Made by a program: the position numbers and the translations under genes. This document shows, piece after piece, positions 46,914-58,665 of a stretch of DNA of 64,000 nt. The stretch lies in the NCBI GenBank assembly GCA_015183035.1, contig JACZZP010000013.1, forward strand, positions 1,054,001-1,118,000, read 5' to 3'. Origin of the DNA: Meloidogyne chitwoodi. Taxonomy: Eukaryota; Nematoda; Chromadorea; Rhabditida; Meloidogynidae. Every line of letters starts with the position of its first letter. Position 1 is the first letter of the stretch. Under the pieces are notes generated by a model. The model was not told where the DNA came from, made no database searches, and saw only the letters and a list, made by a program, of their open reading frames with translations.

Positions 46914-49076
46914 TCAATTTTTTATCACAAAAATAAATAAAAACTTTATAGAATAACAATAAAAAAGACTTGATATTTCTAAAAAAAGTGAACTGGATAA
47001 GGTATTCGAGTATCTAGTAAAAAGAGAAATATTTAGCATAGGGCGCCCAATTGGCAATGCCCAAATGAAAAAATAATTCAATTTTATATTTTTAACTTTC
47101 TCTAATCCGTCCTTGAATTGAATAATGTAGATTTTATGCGAAGGCTCAAGTTGAGAAAATGGGTTGCGTCTTTTAATGCGAGAGATACAATCCTAAAAAT
47201 ATCAAGAGAATAATTATAAAATAAAAACCATACTTGTAGTGCCTCGAATTGCATTGCTGTTTCCTGAGCCCACGCAGTGAATTGAGCAAAGAATAAAACC
47301 AATTGAGTTGAACGATCTACTTTTGAATCATATTGAATTTTCAAAATGTTGTTAAATAAAGTGATAAACAAAGTGGTTATGCGATCATTAAAGTTAACTA
47401 AATAAAATTAAAAATATAAATATTTACAATTTAAAAACCGATTTTACTCCTATCACATCTAACGTCACAAAAACGAATGCACTGCATTACGTAAACGCTA
47501 TGACCACAGAGAACTTCATGATTGTCAAAAACACATGGTTTTGAGTTGTCTAAAAATACATGAAAATTAATATTCCAGGTTTTGTAAATTAAAATTGTTC
47601 AAATTGCCAGATTTCATTTGTAAAGATAAACAGTATTGCGGAAACTTTCTTTCAAAATATAAATTCGAAAGAACTTAACAAATTTAGTCGAATGGGATAA
47701 AATTAATGAGTTTGAATAAAGTAATATTTTTATTTTGTATTCTATATGTTTCTAACCTTAAAGTTGATTTTTCGGAGTTCTTAAAATTCATGAATATAAC
47801 TTGAAAAATGCTCTCATTCTGGTCTATCTTGAGTTAATCAAAACTCACATAATTTGGGCGATTCACTTATTAAAGAGTCAAGAACATCTAATAGCCGAGG
47901 CAACAATTGAGGTATTTCAATCAGTGTAGTTTGAGAATATTTATTTTCATCTAACTTTGAATTTGATTGAGAAACGAGTTTTGCCCCTAAAGGACTACTG
48001 ATACGTTGGACAATTGTTGAAAGTTGCTCACTAGTTGAAAGGTATTCGGTCTGGCCACCAACACAATAACGAAGCAGACCGTGCGCAACCTAATTAGAAT
48101 TTAATAAGTATCCTTAAAAATAAATTGTACAAAAATACCCACAAGTTCAAAATGGACTGCAAGACGCATTTCCAATGAAATACAACAAAACCACCAACAA
48201 TCAAAGACTTCATCTGAAATTTCCGGAAGTTCCTTGTATTGTAAAGCCTTAAGTATAAGTTCGAGACGATTGACAACTTTTGTACCTCAAAAAGCAAATG
48301 TAATAATAAATATAAAATGAAAAGTCATGGGGTAAATCGTGAGCTAGAAGTTGTAAAACTTCCTAGCTGACATTTAAACTTTTTATAATTCCAAGGGATA
48401 AAATTAAAAACCTTTTTCTTGTGATGAAACAATCAAGCGCCAGTTTGGATCGCTAGCAAATACCGCCACAAGAATTTTCCATGAGCGAAAAGCTTCTCTT
48501 ACAATATTCATATTAGTCGAACGAATAGCTAGTGGGAATACAGAGGCACAAGCATTTGTCCGATCGCTTGATTGAATTGCTTGCTAAAGTATTAGAATTA
48601 ATTATTTAAAATATTCTAAAAATATACAAAGCCAAATAATCTGATAGAAACGCCCCAAGCCCTTATAGCTTTAATACTTGAAAATTCAATTTGCTTTTTA
48701 AGGCAATTCTTTACAAGCAGTGATCCTTCCCTTTGTAACCAATGTACAAGCCTCTCATGTATAGAAATAACAGATCTCGAGCTGAAATCAATTCCAAGAC
48801 CAAATTCATCAAATATTAGAATAAATTGTTCGAAAATCCATTGCCCTTCATCTTCATTTTCGAAACTTTCAAAAACATCTTTTATAAATCTAACAGTCCA
48901 ACTGGCATTAATAACCTTTAAAATCGATCCTTGAATATTTCCATCAAGACTAAAAAATGTGATACACTCATGTTAACTGTAAAGAACCTGAATGCCTGTT
49001 TATAACAATTAATCCTATCGATAAAATTTGGCAGGTTATTTAATTTAGATAAAATCATCATTAGTTCAGTTGTCAT
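46914..49076 (-). CDS. RIF1-like HEAT-repeat protein (N-terminal domain), possibly partial
   Basis: Minus strand. Exons 49076-48988, 48949-48628, 48583-48412, 48285-48143, about 48090-47855, about 47552-47450, about 47398-47236 and 47192-46914, with phases that agree. Segments resemble the Rif1 N-terminal HEAT domain, which acts in telomere, replication-timing and DNA-repair control: SSIKAIRAWGVSIRLFGF, IVREAFRSWKILVAVFASDP and VFDCWWFCCISLEMRLAVHF. The last matches the conserved LEVWWYLL-type motif. The chain is about 500 residues, much shorter than full RIF1, and it lacks the Ser/Thr-rich middle and the C-terminal DNA-binding part. The start at 49076 follows a TTTTAG acceptor-like sequence, so an upstream exon or trans-splicing is possible. 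The last exon runs open to a TGA at 46914 and its C-terminal part is unconvincing. Family call is moderate. Confidence 0.55.
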
Positions 49077-51877
49077 CTTCTAAAATTGCAAAATAATAAA
49101 TGAATATCAAATGAGAAAGAAATACGAACATAAGAAAAAAGTTCTTAGAAATTGAAATTTATACAAAGGCGAAAAATTGCAGTTTTTGTTTGGACTCAAA
49201 TAGTAGACTCAAAGATCAGGGAGATGTGATCGAGTCATTTTACCGACGCCGTTTGAGCGATAGGATTTGACCGACAAATTTTGACCTACAGCCACTTGAC
49301 CGACCGAAGAAAAGGTATTAAAAAAACTTTGGGTAATAATGAAGTTTGTGCCAAAAAAGGTGGGGGCAAACTTCAGTATTACCAACTTTGACTTTTACAG
49401 TATTTTATCAGGAGTCATTTTATTATTTTTTGTTTTTTTACCATATATTTTTTACGCCTAAAATTAAAAAAAAAATTTGATTAACTTTGCATTTTTTCCT
49501 TTATTATTTTTTGTTCGATTTTTGATTAAAACCAGCACTAACCTTACAAATACTATGAGAGAGTTATTTTTAATAAATTAAATACTAGTCATCTACCTAA
49601 TTAAAAAAAACAAAGTAGTAAGATTGCTTTGTATTTCTAACTAGCGAAGTTGGTCGCCCTTCTACGCTAGCAAAAAAAAAAATAAACACAAAAAACTGAA
49701 ATAACCTGGTCAATAAAGTCATCATACTACAAAATAAATAAGATTAAAAATATAATTTTAAATTTCTTTTAATCTAGCTGCGTATTTTGTTATATTTTAG
49801 GAGAGAGAAATTAATTGAACAAAGGGGAATTCACAGTTTGTTTGTTTGAAGTTTTATTGTTTATTTATATTTGTTAGTTTTTTAAATAATTATGTTTAAT
49901 TTTATTATTTATTCCATCCAATTCTTTTATTAAAAAAAAAGATTTTATTAATTTTTTGAATATTTATTAAATGTTATTTTCTATTTAATAACTTCTCCAA
50001 TTGAAAAGATTATTAATAAATACACATTTGCCTTAAAAGATGAGTATTTTATGTTTTTAAAGAAATAACAAAACAACAATGACACAGCATGAAATTTTTT
50101 TATTGAAATAAGGGGGAATATTTATTTATTAAGAAGAGACAATTTGTAAGGGAAAAAGCTTTTATTATTTATTTGGTTAAGGTGTTAAAGAAGAGAGAAT
50201 AAGGGAAAATACTCAAAAATAAGGAGAATCTCGACTTTTTACAATAATTTTGGGTTTTTTCATTATTTAATAACACTTGTATTATTATTTAATAAAACCA
50301 AATCTTGTCCTAATCCTTGACTTTTGGGTTTTCTCATACAAACACTCATTAACTCGTCAATTATTTAATAAGAGAATTATAAAATAAAAAATACATAACA
50401 GTATATAAAATTAAATAAAAATTAAATATTTTTAAAAAATATACCTAATCAACAAGGTTTATCTTTTAGTATTTTTATTCTATAATTTTTTTACTTTTTC
50501 AGATTAAATAAACGCATATTTCTGATTTTTTTTTGAATTTTATTATTTAAAATTAAATATCTGTTAAATGTACTAAATTTTAATAAATTTATAAAAAATA
50601 AATAATAATCTTCTTTACTTTAATAAATAAATATTTTATTATTTATTTTAATATTAATTTTGAATTTATTTGAATAAATTCATTATTTATTCTTTTTTTT
50701 TAAATTTATTAAAAATACTGTATTACATCTTGTTTGCGCAAATAACAATTAACATTTTTCTTACCTTTTTCAACATTTTATTTTCTCGAAGGTCTCTTCT
50801 CTCCTCCTACTATTAATTCTAAATATATACCCGACGGTCAACTAAACACATTAATATGTAAAAATAATAATAATATTATAAATATATTTATTATTCTTCA
50901 CAATTTTTTTTTAGTAAATATCTTCATTTTTTAATTTTCTATTCTTATGATTCTTTTATTTTAATAAATAAATCAAAAGAGTTTATTCTCCTTTTATTTT
51001 TGTTAATATTATTCTAATTAGAAAATAAAATTATGCAAAAATCCTAGTTAAGGACTAAAAAGTTGAGTAAGATATATTTACTATATGACAAAAATATAAA
51101 TGTTTTATATAAATTTATATGTAAATATATTTTATAATTTTGTATTTTTGAATAAATTAATTTAAATAAAAATTTATTAATATTTTTTTATAAGATTTAA
51201 TAAATATTTTTATTTAGAATGTGAAAAAGTTTGAATTCTTTAAATCTATCATTTTCAAGTATTAAATAGTTATCCCCCTAAAATAGATATAATGAATTTC
51301 TCAAAAGCAATTGTCCTTTTCTAATAATAACTTATTTTCAATTTATTTAAATTTAAATAAAGATTGATATTTTTTAAATTTATTGTTTTGATTGTTTATT
51401 TATTTTTATAATTTTTTGACCAACAAAAAGCTGCCGCCATAAATTCATCAAAATCATTTCCGTTTTCACCATTAAAAAAAAAAAGATTTTACAAAGGTGC
51501 GAGCGCATTCTCTTTCCTAAATAAAAATTTTCTCTTCTGGGAATGGTCTTGAAAGAAGAACAACCGAAACAAAGAAAAAATAAATAAAAATTCGGCTTTT
51601 TATTTTTATTAAAATCCTCTGAGAAAATGTCACCACCACACAAACATTTTTGTGTTTATTGTTACTTTGATTTATTTTTATTTTATTTCCCTTTCTTATT
51701 AGAAGATTAGATAAATCTTTTTTTTTTTTAATAATAAATGGAGACAGCCCCCCGTTCATTTATTTTTAATATTTATTTATTTAAAATACTTTTTCAATTT
51801 CTTATTATTAAAATTATTAAAAATTAAATATTTTTGATTTTTTAACAATATTTAAATATTTTTATTAAAAAAAGATA
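49077..51877. other. Intergenic region with a hairpin and short repeats
   Basis: From 49200 to 49400 a more balanced island carries repeated gaccgac-type words and an inverted repeat at 49332-49383. From 49700 on it is A/T desert. Small minus-strand ORFs at 51380-51760 overlap each other in different frames and are not believed. The last part is upstream of the zinc-finger gene. Confidence 0.45.
49332..49383. repeat. Short hairpin-forming inverted repeat
   Basis: ggtaataatgaagtttgtgc and the complement of gcaaacttcagtattacc pair over 21 positions with three mismatches. The loop is about 10 nt and purine-rich. It is stable enough to form a hairpin RNA. It could be a tiny MITE or a pre-miRNA-like stem, but the stem is short for a microRNA precursor. 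Confidence 0.5.
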
Positions 51878-52997
51878 ATGTCTTCTTCTAATTCTCAACA
51901 AACAGTTTGGAATCCAGGTTTGGAAAGCAAAGATATTTCAACAAATAATGAAATTAGTAAATTACAAAATAATAATATTTTTTATTCTTCATCTTCTTCT
52001 TCTTTAAATAATTTTTCTTCCCTTTTTTCTTCTTCTTTTTCACCACAATTTTCTTTGATAGCAGCTGCTGAACAATTTTTTAAATTTCAACAAAATAATC
52101 AATTTATGCAACAATTAAAACAATCAAAAACAACATTTTTATTACCTTCACAACAACAATTACTTTTTAGGTTAAAATAATATTTAAATAAAAAAAAGTA
52201 TTTTTATTTAAATTATAGAAAACCTCTACAACAACAATCATCATCAATATCTCCTTCATTTATTCCTTCAAATCCTTCTTCTTCAAATATAATTTTAAAT
52301 AATAAATGTACTCAACCTTTTAATATTTTACCATTTCCTTTACAATCTTCTTTTAAACCTTTATGGACATTTCCAAATTTATCAATGAATTTAATTGATA
52401 AAAAACAACAAAAACAGGAATCATCTATTAAAAATTTACAAGAAGAAAATAATAAAAATTTAAAAATAAAAAGAAGAAAATTAATAATTAATAATAAAAA
52501 TAATAAAATAATAAAAAATAAAAGAACTTCAGAATTACTAATTAATAAAAAAATAATTAATGAAAATAATAAGCAATTTAAAGATAATTATAAAAAGGTT
52601 ATTTTATTTTGTTTTTTAATATTAAAAAAAAGAAAACAAAATTATATTTTTTTTTTGTTAAATTTAAAAAAAAATTATATATTTTCTTAAAAAATATATT
52701 TAAGGAAATAATTAATAATAAAGAAAAAGATAATTTAATTTCAACAACAACAACAAATCCAATAATTGAATTAATTTTAAAAAAAGAAAATAATAATAAT
52801 AATCCTTTAAATATTAATTTTAATACTTGTGGTTAGTTTAATTATATTAAATTAAATTATTTTTTTTTAAAGCAATTTGTGGTATTTCTTTTCGATTAAC
52901 TTCTGAATTAGTTCAACATGCTCGTTCAAATCATCGCCAACCTAGTCGTTATGATAGAAGACAAGAAGAAGAAGAAACTTTTATTGAAAAAAAATAA
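51878..52997 (+). CDS. Low-complexity protein with a single C2H2 zinc finger
   Basis: Exons 51878-52170, 52219-52597, 52705-52831 and 52873-52997 join in frame to a protein of about 307 residues. The N-terminal part is Ser/Gln/Phe-rich (a run of serines, then FSPQFSLIAAAEQFFKFQQN). The middle is Lys/Asn-rich and basic (KIKRRKLIINN, KNKRTSELLINKK), plausibly a nuclear localisation signal. The C-terminus is one C2H2 finger, CAICGISFRLTSELVQHARS then NH, spacing CX2CX12HX4H, followed by RQPSRYDRRQ and an acidic end. The exon 3/4 junction splits the first Cys pair, which supports the splice model. It is likely a nuclear DNA- or RNA-binding protein. I cannot name an orthologue; a single terminal finger alone would give weak DNA binding. 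Confidence 0.65.
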
Positions 52998-53279
52998 AAG
53001 AAATTAATGAAAAGAAAAATTAATAAAAATTTTTAAAAAATAAATTAAAATTTTTAAAAATTAAAAAAAAATATATAGGTATATTATATAATTAGGTATA
53101 TGCCCTGGAAAATAGGAAAAAAATATAATATAAAATAAAAAAATAATATTCAACTATTAAGAACATTTTACTTTTATTATTATTACCTCTCTAATATAAT
53201 ATAAAATCTGTAAATTAAGTAAATAAAAATTAATTAAAATTTTAAATTATATTTTTAAAAAATAAATAAATATTTTAAA

Positions 53280-55486
53280 TTATCCTTTTTCAATATTATT
53301 TCTTTCAATTTCTTTTGTATTTTCTTCTTCTTCAATTATTTTATTATTTAATGGTTGATTAATTATAATTTCTTTAATATTATTATTTTTATTATTTTCT
53401 TCTTCTTCTTCATCTGTACTATTATCAAATGAAAATTTTTCTGATTCGTCAAGATTATTATTATTTAATAAAATAATTCTTTTATTTTTTATTGTTATAC
53501 TAAAAAATAAAATAATTATTATTTAAAATATATTTATTAAATACTTATAAAATGTTTGTTGAATTAATGTTGCAATTAATAAAAGGAAAAAACAAATCTG
53601 AGAAAAAATAATTAAATTTTAATTTTAAATTAACCTTAAAAATTAAATCAATTGAAAGATTTTGCCATAACAAAAATATAACTAATAAATTTAAAGGTAT
53701 TCTAAAAAGATTCATTATTGTTGAACGGCTCTTTTCAGGGATATATTTACTTCTAAGAAAACTTAATGTTGGCCATGCAATTCCAACACAAAGTTCAAAA
53801 AGATTAAAAGCAGTAAATATTGATAATGGATTATTTGGCAGTAAAAAAGGTGTAGACATTAATATTGAAGAAAATAATAAAACAAAACTTTAAAAATAAA
53901 TTAAAAATTATTTATTTAATTTAAAAAACCGCATAAAAGCTTCAGAATTCCATCTATTACAAAGAGGATTAAATAAAGCAGATCCAGCCATTATTGAAAT
54001 CATAAATGATGCAAAAATATATCCATGAGGAATTCTCTCAGTTAATGCTGCTCTACTTAAAACTGGTGTCCATTCAAGAACAAATACATACATACAACTA
54101 AATTATTTAAATTAATTAATTATTTAATTATTTTAACCCTTCAAAAAGGCTTTGTATTAAACCAAGACAAAGAATTCGATTATCTTTAAAAAATAAAAAT
54201 TAAATAAAAAAATAAAATAAATAAATAACCATTTTTAATTGAAGAAAAAGCATCTAAAAAATTTTCTCCAAATTTAGCTTGTTCATCTCCATAATTTTCT
54301 GACCAAGTTAATAAACAAGCAAAACCCATAAAAATAAGAATAATAAATGCAGCATCAAATGGAGCACTTTTTTTTATTAAATTAAAAGAATTTTTAGATA
54401 ATTTTAAAAAAGGACTAACTTACACATAACCAAACAAATTAGCCATTTGTTGAGCAACTAATCCAGATAAAATAGCAATTAATGAATTTACCCATGTTGC
54501 TTTTGCAAAAATTGATTTAAGTTTTTGTTCATCAAATTGTCTCTATAAAATTTAAAAAAATATTTATTTTTTTATATTAAAAAATAAATAAATTAATTAG
54601 TAATAAATAAATAAATATATTTCTTTTAATTAATTTTAAAAAATTAAATAAATTAAAATTATTTTTATTTACTTTAAAATGTTCACAAATTAACCAGGAT
54701 TCAAAAGCACTAAAAAGAATACTTGTAGAAATACCTCCTAATAATCTTCCAATTAATAAAATATTAAAAGATGAAGAATGTTTAGTTAAACACCCAATAC
54801 TATATAAAAAGGCATAAATAAGACAATTAGTTTTTCTACCACTAAAAAAAGGAAAATAAAAAATAATAATTTTAATTATTTAATTAACAATTTATCTGCA
54901 AAAGATCCAATAAATGTACCAAAAATTAAACTTGAACCAAATCCAGCAATAAAAAGTAATTCTATAAATTATTTAAAAAATATATCTAAAATAATTTTCT
55001 TATTTTTAATTAAATCTTTTAACAAAAGAATTGATAAAATGATAATAAAACAAAAAAAATTAAAGGAACTTGAGAATATAAAGATATCTCTCTTTATTAT
55101 TATTAAAGTTAAGTTAATTAATTAACAGACAATTTATTTAAAAAAACAAACCAATTTGATGTTTACTAAGATCATATGATTGATATAAAGCATAAACATG
55201 TGGGCCTTGTAGCCAATCACCAGCTACAGCTAAACCATAAACTAACAAATAAATATTTTGAAAACAATTAAAATATGTATTTTCTCGATTTATCATTTTT
55301 TATTAAGAAAAAATAAAATAATATTTTTTAAATTAAAATCCTTAAATATTTTTTATTATTAAAAAGGACAACCCAATTATATATTTTTTAATAAAAAGAT
55401 GAAAATGCAACGATAACCCAAATAAAAATTAAAATTAAAAAAAGATTTAATCTTAATTTACTAATAATTAATTTAATGATATTCAT
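53280..55486 (-). CDS. MFSD5-type major facilitator (molybdate-anion transporter family)
   Basis: Twelve-helix membrane transporter; the vertebrate and plant members are linked to molybdate uptake. Read on the minus strand over about eleven exons. A hydrophobic start, FLILIFIWVIVAF, is followed by NIYLLVYGLAVAGDWLQGPH (family signature ADWLQGP), FGSSLIFGTFIGSFADK, LTKHSSSFNILLIGRLLGGI, STSILFSAFESWLICEHF, then ATWVNSLIAILSGLVAQQMA. After that come LTWSENYGDEQA, FVLEWTPVLSRAALTERIPH, GYIFASFMISIMAGSALFNP and GIAWPTLSFLRSKYIPEKSR. The tail is a Glu/Asn-rich cytoplasmic sequence ending at 53280. The start is uncertain: 55486 gives an extra first helix as in the human protein, but the splice to the next exon is not clean. 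An alternative ATG is at 55296. Confidence 0.85.
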
Positions 55487-56023
55487 TGAACTTTTAAAAA
55501 ATTAAAATATTTTTTAAATTAAAAATTACTTTAATTTCCTAAAAATGAGAGAAGTTTAATTTTATTTAAAAATTAATATTCAATCTTTTTTAATTTTTCA
55601 TTTAATAAATATATTTTAATAATTTTTTAAAATATAGGTATTTAAAAAATAAAAAAAAATAATTTAATATTTAATAAATAAAATTATTTGTACTCTCTAA
55701 AAATGAAAGGCAGACCTATATATATAAAATGAAAATTAAAAAGAAGCATTAAATAAATTTTTTTTAAATAAATAAATATTTATAAATATATATGTATTTA
55801 AAATAATAATAATAAATTTTTAAATTATTTTCTAATATTTCTTTCAAATTTTCTAAAAAAAAGAAATTTCAGCATATTTTTTGGAGAGTTCCATTGTTAA
55901 TCTGTTTAAAATAAAAATTAGAATTATTATATTTTTAATTAAAAATAAAGTAAATTTTTGAGAAAAAAGAGGAGAGATTAATATTTATTATTAATTAATT
56001 TTTAATTAATTTATTTTAAAAAT
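55487..56023. other. AT-rich intergenic between the transporter and the nuclear receptor
   Basis: A/T sequence only, with no ORF or RNA. It holds the transporter upstream region and the receptor 3' UTR. Confidence 0.5.
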
Positions 56024-58665
56024 TTACGGATGTGGAGACATTAAATTAAAAGTTTCAATTGTACATAAAGTTTCCCTTTTAAAAGCAGCAACTTTCTATA
56101 AAAATTAATTAATTAATTTATTTATTAAATTTAATAATAAAATATATTTACATGAACATTAGATATTCTTAAAATAAGTTCAGCCATTCTAATTGAAGAT
56201 TCAATTTTATTATTAGACATTTGTTCATCTAAATGTTTTTGTAAAGAAGATAATAAAGATTCTCTTTTATTTATAATTATTTTTGTAGCATTTTCACTTA
56301 AAGTTAAACATTCTTAAAATTAAAAAAAAAAGAATTAAATAATAATATTTTTTTAAAACCTGGATCAAAAAATATAATTGCACATAAAAGAACATATTCA
56401 ATTTCTGTCATTTTCATACGACGAATTGGGACCTTTTTTTTAAATAAATATTTTAAATTAATTTTTATTTTTTTTTCTTTTATTTTCTTAAATACTTAAG
56501 ATAATCAAAAAATAAAATCAAAAATAAATAAAACAAAAAAATATTTAAAATAATTAATTTATCCAAAGTAAAAAATAATTTTTTAAATTTTATTTTATAA
56601 TTAAAAAATTTCAAACCAATATTTGATTAATAACAGCAACAACTGTAGGTATTAATCCACTTTTTTCTTTAATAATATTTGCACTTAAATTTCTAAAACC
56701 AGAAAGTCCTCCTGGGAAAATAATTCTGTCAGTATAAATTTCAGAAGTATGAAAAGCTTCAGAAAAGACAAGAATTGAAAAACATGAATGAACAATTAAT
56801 GCTATTTTATCCTCATATTTTAATGAAGAAAATTCATTAAATGATTTTGCCCATTCTATTGTTGTTGAAAGAATTTTTGAACGCCAATAAGAAAAATTCA
56901 TTTGATCAACTAGAAATTTAAATTAAAAAAAATATTTTTTTAATTCTAAAGAGAAATGTCCCCTAAAGTTCTCATAAAGATAATATAATTTAAAAGAGTC
57001 ACAAATTATAAGATTTTTGTTTTTTATATTAAAAAATTAATTTTTTATTTAAATAAATTAAAATTAAATAATTAATTATATAAATTTTAATTATATTCGA
57101 TCAAAAAAATATTAAAAATCTTTAAATTTTTTATAATAAATTAATATAATTATTAATAATATTTAAATATTAAATTTTATTTAAAAAAATAAATAAATTA
57201 ATTATATAAATTCCTATATTACCTGAATTCATTTGATTTTGTTTATGAAATTCAAATTGTTGAAAACTACTTTGAATTTTTAAAGCATCTTTAATTGATG
57301 GATGTATTGGTGTAGTAGTAGATGTTAATAAAATATTAAATTGTTTTTCTTTTATCATTAATTCACGAATCTTTAAAATATTTAAATTATTTATTTAATT
57401 AATTAATTTAAAAACAAACTAATGGATCTGTTATTTTTTCAACAATAAATTGTGGAGTACTTATTTCTGCAATTTTACGTTTTCTACGACGCTCAATATT
57501 TAATTCTTTAAATTTTATTTAATAATATTTTTAAAAATAAAAAAAAATATAAATAATTTACCTGCAGAATTCATTCCAACTTTGAGACATTTTTTGAATC
57601 GACAAGAACGACCTAAAAATAATAATTTAAAAAATTAAAATATAATAAAATAATAACATGAACAACGATGATCTTTATCAATTGGGCAATTTCCATTTCT
57701 ATTACATGAATATGATCGATTCTAAAAAAATAAAAATAAGGTATTATTTATTTATTTATTACCTCAACAACAACACGACGAAAAAAAGTTTTACAGCCAT
57801 TACATGTCCAAACCTTTAAAAAACAATTAAATATTTTTAATCATTTTTTAATAATAATAAATTAACTGAAAAATGAATTCCAGAAGCTAAATCACCACAA
57901 ACTGCGCAAGGTTCAAAAATAGATTTTCCTTTAAGAAGTTCCTGTTTTTGTTGTTTCTGTTTAGTTAAAAATGCATTAGTTACATGATGAACTTGATCTT
58001 CATCACTAAGAAGATTTAATTAAAATTAAAATTATTCCTTAAATAAAATATTACTTAAATTCTTTTTTCTTAAATTTTCACTTATATTTCACTTCTTTCA
58101 ATTCAACTAAATATTATATCTTTTTTTCAATTAAATTATTAAGCTATTGGAGATAGATCTATTTTTTCTTTACTATCTTTTGGGAAGGCTTTAATATTAA
58201 AAAAGTAAATATATTCTATTTTTATATATTATATTTTGGTATTAAAATTAAATAATTAATAATTTACTCATCATGATGTAATGCTTGTAATGAATTTTTA
58301 TCTAATTCATGGCTACATTCAAAAGGCATTGCTGTTGTCAAAAAAGCTCCTTCTCCTTTATTTGATTCAAATAAAAATCCCTCAATTCCTTTTTCATAAT
58401 TTGTAGGTATTGTTAAAGAAATCATTGTTAAAGATGGTATTGAATTAATTGAAAATTGTGTTAATGGTTGTTGTTCATTTGTTTGATTTTCAGGTTTTAA
58501 AACATTATTATTATTATTAAAACATTGTTGTCCACAATTATTTAATGATTTAATAATATTATTACAACAATTACTAAATGTTGTGTTTGTTACTTTATTT
58601 TCCAGATTTTTAGGAGATTGAGGTCGTTGCCTTTTTGGACTTAAACAAATATCACCTGCACACAT
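56024..58665 (-). CDS. Nuclear hormone receptor (NHR family)
   Basis: Ligand-regulated or orphan transcription factor. Minus strand, start at 58665 (MCAGDICLSPKRQRPQ), stop at 56024-56026 after MSPHP. The N-terminal A/B region of about 140 residues is Asn/Gln/Ser-rich. The DNA-binding domain spans four exons: EPCAVCGDLASGIHFSVWTC, NGCKTFFRRVVVENRSYSCN, RNGNCPIDKDHRCSCRFKKC, LKVGM. All eight zinc-binding cysteines are present, and the P-box CNGCKTFFRR is the variant common in the expanded nematode receptor set. The hinge is RRRKRKIAEI. The ligand-binding domain includes FSYWRSKILSTTIEWAKSFN, FSSLKYEDKIALIVHSCFSI and the helix 7-10 region TEIEYVLLCAIIFFDPECLT. A short end after VHKVAAFKRETLCTIETFNL means no clear AF-2 helix. 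Nine or so exons. The orthologue is not assigned. Confidence 0.88.

Noticed and set aside
47102..47371. Minus-strand ORF reading through the RIF1-like exon and intron near 47200
   Set aside because: It translates an intron; the GT-AG intron 47193-47235 restores the proper phase with the exon 47192-46914.
51380..51759. Two overlapping minus-strand ORFs of 80-87 codons
   Set aside because: They overlap in different frames, are full of Lys/Phe/Ile typical of translated A/T sequence, and have no domain or splice partner.
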